From DATCYX01 sp963714425 (GTDB taxonomy: Bacteria; Chloroflexota; Anaerolineae; Anaerolineales; UBA4823), in contig CAVQOI010000003.1 in NCBI GenBank assembly GCA_963714425.1, forward strand, positions 158,313-222,312: a DNA stretch of 64,000 bases, read 5' to 3'. Made by a program: the position numbers and the translations under genes. Each line of letters begins with the position of its first letter. Position 1 is the first letter of the stretch. The notes below the pieces were generated by a model, which saw nothing but the letters and a program-made list of their open reading frames with translations, searched no databases and was not told the origin of the DNA. This document shows positions 33,384 to 41,126 of the stretch, in pieces.

Positions 33384-34022
33384 ATGCCCAAGCGAGCCAA
33401 TGACGAATGGATCAATGATCTGCGTGCAGGCGGCTCTAATCAGAGCGCTGCCCTGGCAGATTTGCACCAGGTTATCCTGGAGGGGCTGCCCTATGCCTTG
33501 AATAAGTGGCTGCCCAACAGCGATCCGCGCTTCCAGCCACTGGCGGAGGAAGCCGCTCAAGAGACGCTGCTACGCGTACTGGATCATCTGGATACATTCG
33601 AAGGGCGCAGCCAGTTTACAACCTGGGTGCACAAGATCGCCGTGCGCGTTGCCCTCACCGAGCTGCGCCGCAAGCGTTGGAAAAACGTATCTTTGGATAA
33701 GTTGGTCGAGGGAGATGAAAACCCTCCAGCCCAGCACCTGTTGGCCGATTCAGCCCCTTCGCCGGAGAAGATCGCCGAAGGCTCAGATATGATTGAGCAT
33801 TTGCAGCGTATCTTGAACGAAGAGCTCACGGAGAAACAACGCCAGGCGATGACGGCGATCGCAATTCAAGGCATGCCCCTCGAAGAAGTCGCCCGCCGCA
33901 TGGACACCAACCGCAACGCCCTCTATAAGCTCATGCATGATACCCGCCTGCGCATCAAGCGCCGGCTGGCGAAAGAAGGCCTGTCTCCACAGGACGTATT
34001 GGCGCTGTTTGAAAAGAGGTAA
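33384..34022 (+). CDS. ECF-type RNA polymerase sigma factor
   Basis: A 212-residue sigma-70 family ECF-like factor. Region 2 reads FQPLAEEAAQETLLRVLDHL then FEGRSQFTTWVHKIAVRVAL and LRRKRWKN. A linker rich in Glu/Pro follows, then region 4 with LTEKQRQAMTAIAIQGM, LEEVARRMDTNRNALYKLMH and RIKRRLAKEG. It directs RNA polymerase to an alternative promoter set. It is followed at once by a small gene with a zinc-finger anti-sigma-like motif. Confidence 0.93.
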   Translation: MPKRANDEWINDLRAGGSNQSAALADLHQVILEGLPYALNKWLPNSDPRFQPLAEEAAQETLLRVLDHLDTFEGRSQFTTWVHKIAVRVALTELRRKRWKNVSLDKLVEGDENPPAQHLLADSAPSPEKIAEGSDMIEHLQRILNEELTEKQRQAMTAIAIQGMPLEEVARRMDTNRNALYKLMHDTRLRIKRRLAKEGLSPQDVLALFEKR

Positions 34023-34076
34023 GATGGTTTCATGTTGGAGCGTCTATAGCTATGGTTGGAGGATGGTGAGGTAATT

Positions 34077-34385
34077 ATGCGTTTCCGCGATTTTTTCCGG
34101 CGTTGGTTCAATCGCTCCAGCGCTCCGCTCGTCAATAACGGCAAGCCTCTGCCTGAGGAGCTGAAGAAATTGTTGATTCAGCTCGAGAGCACGCAGGAAG
34201 ACGAGCTGGCTTGTGATGAGGTGCTGGCTGTGGTAGACCAGTTTGCCGAGGCGTACCTGCGCGGCGAGGATGTCGCTCGCTGGATGCCTCTCGTCCAGCA
34301 CCATTTGGAGATGTGTGCAGATTGCCACGAGGAATACGATGCCTTAGTGCGCATCTTGCGTGCTGCCCCCAGTCCTGCGTCCTGA
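34077..34385 (+). CDS. Zinc-finger anti-sigma-like protein
   Basis: A ~102-residue soluble protein. The C-terminal part holds HHLEMCADCHEEYDAL, which gives the HX3CX2C zinc-binding motif of anti-sigma ZAS domains; an N-terminal basic helix (RFRDFFRRWFNR) and an acidic middle precede it. It has no transmembrane helix, so signal sensing would be cytoplasmic or redox-based. The ATG at 34077 with GGTGAGG upstream is the best start. Its position 54 bases after the ECF sigma gene supports an anti-sigma role, inferred. Confidence 0.75.
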   Translation: MRFRDFFRRWFNRSSAPLVNNGKPLPEELKKLLIQLESTQEDELACDEVLAVVDQFAEAYLRGEDVARWMPLVQHHLEMCADCHEEYDALVRILRAAPSPAS

Positions 34386-34410
34386 TTAGGGCGCTAACTC
34401 TCTTCCCCTT

Positions 34411-34495
34411 CTAGTCAGCTACTCATAGATAGAGCACGATAAATAACATAATTCATTCTAGTCAGCAGCGCATAGATAAGCACGAAAATACATCA
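34411..34495 (+). repeat. Imperfect direct repeat of about 38 bases
   Basis: TCTAGTCAGC...CATAGATA...AGCACGA occurs twice, at about 34412-34450 and 34457-34493, with small indels between copies. It lies in the 34386-35137 gap, which otherwise contains a stem (GCCCCC/GGGGGC near 34499-34525), a perfect hairpin at 34582-34616 and a decayed gene. Confidence 0.5.
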
Positions 34496-34581
34496 ATAAG
34501 CCCCCATCCCATTTGAGAAGGGGGCCGATGGGTTGGCCGCTGCGTTGTGGCAGCCAGAGAAAGGGTGTGGATCATCTTAGG

Positions 34582-34616
34582 TGACACATCCCGAACAGAT
34601 AATTCGGGATGTGTCA
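34582..34616. terminator. Perfect 14-bp hairpin downstream of a decayed membrane protein gene
   Basis: The arms TGACACATCCCGAA and TTCGGGATGTGTCA (34582-34595 and 34603-34616) enclose a 7-base loop. It is 25 bases beyond the stop of the minus-strand pseudogene and is probably its former terminator. There is no T-run. Confidence 0.55.
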
Positions 34617-34640
34617 TGTCGAGTAAACGAGAGCTATTGC

Positions 34641-34925
34641 TCAGTTGCGTCTCACCCGGGGGATGAACACGAACGCAGTCACCAAGCCATAGATCATATG
34701 ACCCAGCAGGCTCATCCATTGCGCCTGGCCGATCACGAAGACCATCTCCGTCATGCTGAGCATCAGTGGCATCATGGTCAATGCGCCCAGCACCTACCAT
34801 ACCACGCCGCTGATCAGGCCGCCGATTACCGCATTGGTTGCGCTGATTGCGAAGCGACCGGCGATGACACCGTAAACAGCTCCGAAACCAGCGCTGATTA
34901 CCAGTGGACTATGATGCGCGGCTTG
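34641..34925 (-). pseudogene. Decayed small membrane protein with internal TAG
   Basis: A continuous minus-strand frame encodes HHSPLVISAGFGAVYGVIAG, FAISATNAVIGGLISGVV, then TGG TAG, then VLGALTMMPLMLSM, FVIGQAQWMSLLGHMIYGL and a natural TGA at 34641-34643. Only the TAG at 34794-34796 interrupts it, at a position that by comparison with the surrounding helix was probably a second Trp. The frame is closed by TAA at 34926, so the 5' part is missing. Helical Gly-rich repeats resemble small YgaP-like or DUF1440-like membrane proteins; family not certain. Confidence 0.65.
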
Positions 34926-35137
34926 TTATCCCGTCCCTCTCCCCATTCGGGTGCCCAACGGCACACGCTGGACGAGATACAGGAGAAACACACCCCGCCA
35001 GCGAACTGGCGGTTTTTTTTTATACTTAAATGTCGGAAAATTATCGGCTGGGAATATCAGCTGCTGGGATTTGCATAAATCTGCTGTTCCAATGTTACAC
35101 TTGAACCAACGAACATTGCTGCCGCAGGGAGAATAGT

Positions 35138-36145
35138 ATGTCCCCTCTCAAACTCCATGTTGAAACCATCACGCTCGATCTAAAGACCACCTTTCGCATC
35201 GCCCATGGGACCAGCGACCAGCGCCACAATGTCATTGCCTATCTTGAGGATGGTCTCGGGGAAGGGGCGGGTGTGCCCTACTACGAAACCGCGGCCGGGA
35301 TCGTAGCTTACCTGCAAAAAGCAGCCCCCCTGCTTGGCGATGACCCATTCTTGATCGAAGATATTCTGGACAGTCTGCCGCAAGGCAGTCAGGCTGGGCG
35401 CGCCGCCCTGGATATCGCTTTGCACGATCTGTGGGGCAAACGCCTCGGTCAACCTCTCTATCGACTGCTAGGTCTAAATCCCGAGCGTATCCCACCGACT
35501 TCTTTCACGATAGCCATCGACGAGCCGGTTCGCATGGCGCAGCGCGCCCGTGATTCCGGTTTTGCGATCATAAAGATCAAGCTGGGGAGCGAGGATGATG
35601 AGGCCATCGTGGCAGCAATCCGCAACGCCACCCAGGCCAAGCTGCGCGTGGATGCCAACGCTGGCTGGTCACGCCCGCAGGCTGCCCGTTTAATCCCGCG
35701 CTTGGTGGAATATGGGCTCGAGCTGGTCGAGCAGCCCCTCCCCGCAGGCGACATCGAGGGACTACGTCAATTGACCAGGTCGTTGCGGGCGCAGAAGATC
35801 GATGTGCCTATCTTCGCTGACGAAGGTGTGAGAACCGCCGCCGATGTCGCTGCACATGCTGGCGCGGTCGATGGCGTGGTGGTCAAGCTGATGAAGAGCG
35901 GCGGCATCCGGGAAGCCCTGCGAGCCATCCATACTGCCCACGCCTTGGGGTTGTCCGTCATGATCAGTTGCATGGTCGAGTCCTCTATCGGAGTGACCGC
36001 CGCAGCGCATCTGGCCCCCCTGTGTGATCTCACCGATCTGGATGGCCCGCTCCTGATCCGCAATGATCCCTTCACCGGTGTGCTTTATGCAGGCGATCGC
36101 TTGAGCTTACCCGATCGCCCCGGCCTGGGTGTGGTAAAGCAGTGA
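35138..36145 (+). CDS. Dipeptide epimerase (enolase superfamily, muconate-lactonising group)
   Basis: A 335-residue enolase-superfamily protein. The capping domain is N-terminal (TTFRIAHGTSDQRHNVI). The barrel holds KIK with Lys146/Lys148, metal ligands Asp172 (RVDANAGW), Glu198 (ELVEQPL) and Asp228 (IFADEGV), and Lys250 on the opposite face (VVVKLMKSGG). This lysine pair with a D-E-D triad is diagnostic of dipeptide epimerases, such as L-Ala-D/L-Glu epimerase used in peptidoglycan peptide recycling. The C-terminal DLDGPLL and the conserved DGV segments agree. Specific dipeptide not determinable. It follows a clear GGGAGAATAG site. Confidence 0.93.
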   Translation: MSPLKLHVETITLDLKTTFRIAHGTSDQRHNVIAYLEDGLGEGAGVPYYETAAGIVAYLQKAAPLLGDDPFLIEDILDSLPQGSQAGRAALDIALHDLWGKRLGQPLYRLLGLNPERIPPTSFTIAIDEPVRMAQRARDSGFAIIKIKLGSEDDEAIVAAIRNATQAKLRVDANAGWSRPQAARLIPRLVEYGLELVEQPLPAGDIEGLRQLTRSLRAQKIDVPIFADEGVRTAADVAAHAGAVDGVVVKLMKSGGIREALRAIHTAHALGLSVMISCMVESSIGVTAAAHLAPLCDLTDLDGPLLIRNDPFTGVLYAGDRLSLPDRPGLGVVKQ

Positions 36146-36400
36146 TCGGCGGACGGTATGTAAGCGTTTCCAGAGGAACGATCGTAACCGCCGGCGTTGA
36201 ATTCATATTCCTGCACGCAGCTAATAATGCAGGCACCAGACATAAATATATAATCGTCCTAATGCCATGACTTGACATTTTCTCGCCTGATGACTTTTTA
36301 TGTCATTATAGATTGAGAATCGATATTTTTTCATTAACGTCTCACGCGCTCGACTACGCCGGGTAATTTTTCCCCCATCGACTTGGCTCATGTGTCTCGA

Positions 36401-37363
36401 TTACGCTGTATTCAGGCCCCAATCATAGCGCGCAAAGCGCAGTTGAAGCGTATCCTGGTTCTTCATTAACCATTCCCGGCGCTCATCGCCAGGCAGATGG
36501 TCCACCAGGAAAGTAAGGATGCCTGCCTTCCCGCCAAAGTCGCCCTTGAACCACTGGAAGATGCTCGACACGACCAGCTCGCGTTTTGCCACGTTTACCT
36601 CGACGCTACTGTCAACAAAGTTGCGAGCCGCCAGGTCTAGCTGTGCCTCTAGCTGATCGGCGGAATACACCTGGATCGGCGGGCAAGATTTGCTGGCGCA
36701 GTTGAGCGTAAAATGGATGCGCCGCTCAGGCGGCCAGACCACCCAATCCATGCGCCGATCACTGTTCTTGAACTGCTTGCCAGGGATGAACGGGTGGCCC
36801 TGATTCCCGCGCAAGATGCCATTCTCGATCTCGTCCAGGCTGATGCGCTGTCCTGCGACGTTATAGGCTGCACGCCGGAAGAAAGTTATTAGCCCGAGCC
36901 GCCCCTCGACCACGCTGCCTCGCACACCCAGGAGAATTACCGCATCCATTACCAGGGCATTGTACAGGTTGATCCAGAATGCCAGCCGCTCCTCCCGAGT
37001 TTCCAACTTTCCTGGATCAATATGCATCAAGCTGGGTGAGAGGCTGGTGCGAAAATGCTGGTAAGCCGGACTGTCTCGCAGGGCGGCATAATTGACTTGT
37101 GCGCCGCCAGCATCCACCGCGGTGATTTTTATCGCGTCCAGGGCGCGCTTAAGATCTTCAGCCAGATGACCCCCGGGTTCAGAGATAGATACGGCTGTCG
37201 CATGGTTGAGGACTTCGTCTGCCTGGATTCCGCTCAGCATATCCAGAAGCTTCTCCCTCAATCCGATCCACCACCCCGTACGGCTGTCCCGCCCACCCTT
37301 GTGCTGGACGGAAAATTCAGGTTGGGATCGCGCCCCCACTTGCGTTTTGCCTGCTCTATTCAT
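36401..37363 (-). CDS. DUF547 domain protein
   Basis: A 320-residue soluble protein with the DUF547 core: VNYAALRDSPAYQHFR, ERLAFWINLYNALVMDAVI, DEIENGILRGN and FTLNCASKSCPPIQVYSAD. The Cys/Ser-rich CASKSCPP motif is the family's best-known feature and might be catalytic. The first ~40 residues are low-complexity and may not be real. Its ATG overlaps the thioredoxin stop (ATGAATAG), so both are translated together. Family function is unknown; linkage to a thioredoxin suggests thiol chemistry, inferred. Confidence 0.85.
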   Translation of the reverse strand: MNRAGKTQVGARSQPEFSVQHKGGRDSRTGWWIGLREKLLDMLSGIQADEVLNHATAVSISEPGGHLAEDLKRALDAIKITAVDAGGAQVNYAALRDSPAYQHFRTSLSPSLMHIDPGKLETREERLAFWINLYNALVMDAVILLGVRGSVVEGRLGLITFFRRAAYNVAGQRISLDEIENGILRGNQGHPFIPGKQFKNSDRRMDWVVWPPERRIHFTLNCASKSCPPIQVYSADQLEAQLDLAARNFVDSSVEVNVAKRELVVSSIFQWFKGDFGGKAGILTFLVDHLPGDERREWLMKNQDTLQLRFARYDWGLNTA

Positions 37364-37703
37364 CGATCGTCTGCCCCTCTTTCAGGAGTGCTTCTGCCCT
37401 GGCTTTGAGTAAGGGTGCTGGAACCGCGCCTACCAGGCGATCTTTCACTTCGCCATGATTTACAAATAACAGGGTGGGGATGCCCTGAACGCCAAAGTGC
37501 ATGGCCCACTCGGCATTTTCATCGGTGTTCACTTTAGCTACGGTGATTTGTCCGTCATGCTGGTTTGCGATCTCTTCAAGAACGGGGGCAATCATCTTGC
37601 AAGGCATGCACCAGGGCGCCCAAAAATCAACGATCACGGGTAAATCTGAGTGTAGAACGCTGGCCTCAAACTCAGCATCGGTGATGTGCACAGGTTTTGT
37701 CAT
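37356..37703 (-). CDS. Thioredoxin with WCMPC active site
   Basis: A 115-residue thioredoxin-fold protein. The active site is Trp31-Cys32-Met33-Pro34-Cys35 (usual thioredoxin is WCGPC) and the cis-proline loop is GIPTLLF. The start at 37701-37703 follows TTATGGAGAAAACAA. Replacement of Gly by Met in the CXPC should shift its redox potential and specificity. It ends inside the start of a DUF547 gene and is co-expressed with it. Confidence 0.93.
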   Translation of the reverse strand: MTKPVHITDAEFEASVLHSDLPVIVDFWAPWCMPCKMIAPVLEEIANQHDGQITVAKVNTDENAEWAMHFGVQGIPTLLFVNHGEVKDRLVGAVPAPLLKARAEALLKEGQTIDE

Positions 37704-37896
37704 TTGTTTTCTCCATAAGAAGTGTTTAAATCAAAAAGTGAGCTTATGATATTCTCGATACTTGGATGTGATGTCTCGCAATAACCTTACTTAATTTTCG
37801 GGAAATGTAAGTATTAATCTTGCCAATTCATCAGGATTTACGAGCAGTGCTTCCTAATTGATTCACAAGGTATAATCCGCCTGGCTTATCGCAGTC

Positions 37897-39387
37897 ATGA
37901 TCCGACCGATCGCCAGTCGATTGTTGCGCTTTAGGCGGTCTTGCGCACTATTCAGGCAGTTTGTCTTGATGGTTCCTAGAGCATTTCTACTATTGCTTGT
38001 TTTGGCGGTCAGTTGCACGCCCGCCTCTCTCCCCGATTCGATTCCAGCGCAGACCGCGACAGATGGCAGCGCTTCAACCGCGACAATCCAGCCTATCTCG
38101 ACCTCAGATCGCCCGCCGGCGACAACTGACGTTGATCACCCGCAAAAATCAGCATCTTTTCTCGCCCTCACCCACCAGCGGCAGGACGGCAACCGACTCG
38201 TCCCCGGGTCTGGGGGCATGCCTGCACAACCGCTGGATATCCAATTGTTGGGAATACCCCTGTGGTTAGTCGCTGCCCCCATACAGGGCGGTGCTGTCTG
38301 GCTGGCTGCCCTTGAAGACGGGCAGGTTCAAGCGTTTCGGATTGAGGATCGAGAAGTGATCGAAATCACTCTGGATGCTTCGATGCTGCCTCCCGGGATG
38401 CCCCCCGCCCTCCGGGTAGCTGGCGATCACCTAGACCTGATTTCACCCTTCCCAGACTCATCACCCTTTACAAACCCATTATTGCTCGACGAGCATACCC
38501 AGGCTTATATCGATCGGGGCGGGCAGTTGCACCTGATCCGGCAAGATGCATCCTCCACGCTGGCGGTGGGCGCTTTGCCCGATGCGCGCATCTTGTCCGA
38601 TGGCGCTGGTCGCTTGCTCCTTCTCACCGCTCCCACAGATCAGTACCCCCATGGCGTATTGGGCGATAATCTCGAAGCCACAGCCATCACCCTGCTGGAT
38701 ACAAAGAGTGGCCTCCGGGTTGTAAACGAAATCCACATCGATGCAGGAGATGTGATTGAAGGTATTGCTCCCATCTGGGTGGATCTGGACGGTGATGGTG
38801 CGCGCGAGATTATCGTAACCCAGAGCAATGCAGATGCCGGCGCGCGCATTGTCGTGTATCGCGAAGATGGCGGCATCGTTGCCAGCGGAGAGCCGGTCGG
38901 GCAGGGCTTTCGCTGGAGGCATCAGCTGGCTGCCGGTCAGTTTATTGATGGCGGACCTCTAGAAATTGCGGTCATTCGCACCCCGCATATTGGCGGCATC
39001 CTGGAAATTTTTGCATTGGAAGATGGTCGGCTTGAAATCAAAGCGGAGCTCAGCGGCTTCAGCTCGCACCAGATCGGGTCACGCAACCTGGATAGCGCCT
39101 TGGTCGCAGATTTTTCAGGAGATGGAATCCTTGAGGTCGTTGTGCCTGACCAATCTCAGACGAGTCTGGCTGGAATTCAATACACCCAGGCCGGGTTGCA
39201 AATTGTCTGGGATGTGCCATTAGGAGCTCAGTTGAGCGCGAATTTGGCCGCTGTTTCTTTGTCCGATGGCAGATTGGCGCTGGGGGTTGGATTGGTGGAT
39301 GGTCGGTTGAGAATCTCGGTTCCCTACTTAGAAGTCGGTTTCAACATTTCAATTGTATTTTTACCACTGGAAACTGGAGCTACTTGA
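37897..39387 (+). CDS. Lipoprotein with FG-GAP-like beta-propeller repeats
   Basis: A 496-residue protein with an N-terminal export signal whose hydrophobic stretch ends at a cysteine (FLLLLVLAVSC). The real start may be MVPRAFLL at 37969, 24 codons inside. A Thr/Pro/Ser linker leads into a ~380-residue beta-propeller-like domain with calcium-type repeats such as VDLDGDGAREIIVTQ and ADFSGDGILEVVVP, typical of VCBS/FG-GAP proteins. Likely surface-anchored; a ligand cannot be predicted. Its 3' end is 10 bases from the SDR gene, suggesting co-transcription. Confidence 0.75.
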   Translation: MIRPIASRLLRFRRSCALFRQFVLMVPRAFLLLLVLAVSCTPASLPDSIPAQTATDGSASTATIQPISTSDRPPATTDVDHPQKSASFLALTHQRQDGNRLVPGSGGMPAQPLDIQLLGIPLWLVAAPIQGGAVWLAALEDGQVQAFRIEDREVIEITLDASMLPPGMPPALRVAGDHLDLISPFPDSSPFTNPLLLDEHTQAYIDRGGQLHLIRQDASSTLAVGALPDARILSDGAGRLLLLTAPTDQYPHGVLGDNLEATAITLLDTKSGLRVVNEIHIDAGDVIEGIAPIWVDLDGDGAREIIVTQSNADAGARIVVYREDGGIVASGEPVGQGFRWRHQLAAGQFIDGGPLEIAVIRTPHIGGILEIFALEDGRLEIKAELSGFSSHQIGSRNLDSALVADFSGDGILEVVVPDQSQTSLAGIQYTQAGLQIVWDVPLGAQLSANLAAVSLSDGRLALGVGLVDGRLRISVPYLEVGFNISIVFLPLETGAT

Positions 39388-39396
39388 TTGTCTGTT

Positions 39397-40038
39397 ATGA
39401 AACTTGCAGTTTTTGGAGCCACGGGTCGCACCGGGCAGCACCTCGTCCGCCAGGCATTGGATGGCGGGCACCAGGTGGTCGCTTTGGTTCGCAATCGGGA
39501 TAAGCTGGATGCAGCTGGCTTTATTGAGGGGGACCGGCTTACGCTCGTACAAGGCGATCTGAGCGATACAGCCGCTGTCGACCGCGTCGTTGCCGGTGTC
39601 GATGCTGTGCTCAGCGTGCTGGGTCCAATCAGCAACCAGCCCACATTCGAGGTCAGTCTGGGCATAAAGCACATCCTGGGAGCCATGCAACGGCATGGGG
39701 TCAGTCGCATTATCATATCCGCCGGCGCGGGTGTCCACCATCCAGGGGACTCGCCCAAGCTATTCGATCGCATGATGCATGTCCTGGTTAAGACCACCGC
39801 CAAGAACGTTTACCGGGATATGCTCAAAAGCGTCGATCTCGTGCGCACCAGTGATCTGGATTGGACCGTGGTGCGCGTGCCCATGTTGACGGACGACCCA
39901 CCAACGGGTCATATCAGAGTGGGCATGGTGGGGGATGGCATGGGGCTGCGCCTCAGCCGCGCAGATTTAGCAGGGTACATTCTGCAGCTGGTGCAGGGCG
40001 ACGAGCAAGTTCACAAAGCTCCCGCAATCAGCAATTAG
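39397..40038 (+). CDS. NAD(P)-binding NmrA-like SDR protein
   Basis: A 213-residue atypical short-chain dehydrogenase. The N-terminal nucleotide motif is VFGATGRTGQHLV, with GDLSDTAAVDRVVAGVDAV, SRIIISAGAG and VRVPMLTDDPP. It lacks a clean YxxxK active site, as in NmrA/BVR-B-like members that may sense or use NADPH, or act as redox-regulators. The ATG at 39397 is preferred to 39388. It sits between the FG-GAP lipoprotein and a decayed DUF5655 gene. Confidence 0.9.
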   Translation: MKLAVFGATGRTGQHLVRQALDGGHQVVALVRNRDKLDAAGFIEGDRLTLVQGDLSDTAAVDRVVAGVDAVLSVLGPISNQPTFEVSLGIKHILGAMQRHGVSRIIISAGAGVHHPGDSPKLFDRMMHVLVKTTAKNVYRDMLKSVDLVRTSDLDWTVVRVPMLTDDPPTGHIRVGMVGDGMGLRLSRADLAGYILQLVQGDEQVHKAPAISN

Positions 40039-40047
40039 CGCTTATGG

Positions 40048-40287
40048 ATGGGAGACTTGACGCTCGAAGAGTTTTTTTGGGGGTTTGAGAAGTCGCGTAT
40101 CATCTTCGAAGCTCTGTGTGCGGCAATCGGCAACCTGGATCCGGCTGAGATGCACACCACCAAAAGCCAGATCGCCGAGCCCGCCCCAGGTCATTTCACC
40201 CACCATTGAGAGCTGCGTTCGGTGTCAGAGATCGATGACCAGGTTCGCGGCTGGTTGCTTGCAGCTTGGCAGGCAGCTCATGGGTGA
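40048..40287 (+). pseudogene. DUF5655 gene with internal deletion and nonsense codon
   Basis: One open frame of 80 codons, broken only by TGA at 40207-40209, encodes LTLEEFFWGFEKSRIIFEAL, MHTTKSQIA, EPAPGHFTHH, then TGA, ELRSVSEIDDQVRGWLLAAW. This is the beginning and end of a DUF5655-type protein; about 35 residues that normally join SQIA to the later part are missing. The TGA is where the family has Leu, so it is a nonsense mutation. It is a decayed gene in the 40039-40400 gap. Confidence 0.75.
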
Positions 40288-40400
40288 GAATACTCCCATC
40301 TCCAGTCAGCTAACAATAATCTGTTGTAGAATCTAGGGAAATATTGGGGTTCCTCCCGCGCGCAAGGATTGGACGGTCGTTGGGTTGGAGGGGTCGAAAA

Positions 40401-41099
40401 ATGAACGCTGAGCGAAAAATCATTTCCATACAAGTCATTATTCAGGTGCTGCTTGTCGTTGTCCTCCTGCCATTTCTACCCCTGTTGATCTCCTGGCGCT
40501 GGAACTGGTGGGAAGCCTGGGTGTACGCCATCATCTCCATCCTGGGCTTTGCCATCAGCCGCGCCCTGGCTTCCCGCCGTCACCCCGATTTGCTTGCCGA
40601 GCGCGCCCGCATGTTGAGGCATGAAGACACCGAATCCTGGGACAGGCTCTTAGCCCCACTGCTTGGTCTGGGTGGTGGTCTGATCCCTCTTGTTGCTGGG
40701 CTGGATGCGTTGTTTGGCAGGTCAGCCATATTCAGCTTGCAGCTGAAGATCGCCGCTCTGCTTCTCATCTTGGTCGGATACGCACTGGCATCTTACGCCC
40801 TGATTGAGAATCGTTTTTTCTCCGGCGTGGTCCGCATCCAAACCGATCGCGACCATCGCGTCGTCTCCAGCGGTCCCTACCGCTGGGTGCGCCACCCGGG
40901 GTATGCCGGGGCGTTGCTAACCTATATTGCCACGCCGCTCCTCCTGGATTCGCCGTGGGCTTTTCTTCCCGCGCTGTTTCTCATCATTGTCTTGGTGATC
41001 CGCACCAGTCTGGAAGATGCCACACTTCATAACCGCCTGGATGGGTATCGGGAATATGCACAGCGGGTACGGTATCGGTTGCTTCCGGGAGTATGGTAA
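40401..41099 (+). CDS. Isoprenylcysteine methyltransferase-like membrane protein
   Basis: A 232-residue membrane protein with about five helices and the C-terminal methyltransferase signature SSGPYRWVRHPGYAGALL followed by NRLDGYREYAQRVRYRLLPGVW. This is the ICMT/PEMT-type fold that methylates phospholipid head groups, thiols or other small acceptors with S-adenosylmethionine at the membrane. The ATG at 40401 follows TTGGAGGGGTCG and is better than one further upstream. Substrate unknown; it stands alone. Confidence 0.88.
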   Translation: MNAERKIISIQVIIQVLLVVVLLPFLPLLISWRWNWWEAWVYAIISILGFAISRALASRRHPDLLAERARMLRHEDTESWDRLLAPLLGLGGGLIPLVAGLDALFGRSAIFSLQLKIAALLLILVGYALASYALIENRFFSGVVRIQTDRDHRVVSSGPYRWVRHPGYAGALLTYIATPLLLDSPWAFLPALFLIIVLVIRTSLEDATLHNRLDGYREYAQRVRYRLLPGVW

Positions 41100-41126
41100 A
41101 TCAAGCTAGTTTATGCCGCAGATGAG

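Noticed and set aside
34794..34796. In-frame TAG as possible pyrrolysine or readthrough
   Set aside because: The gene also lacks its 5' end; the position fits a Trp codon changed by one base.
36072..36278. Minus-strand 68-codon frame with a lipoprotein-like signal (LVPALLAAC)
   Set aside because: It overlaps the end of the dipeptide epimerase and has no domain after the lipobox. It may be a chance hydrophobic stretch or a remnant, not enough to call a gene.
40207..40209. TGA inside the DUF5655 relic as a possible Sec codon
   Set aside because: The family has Leu at this position and no cysteine nearby, and the gene also has an internal deletion; a nonsense mutation is simpler.
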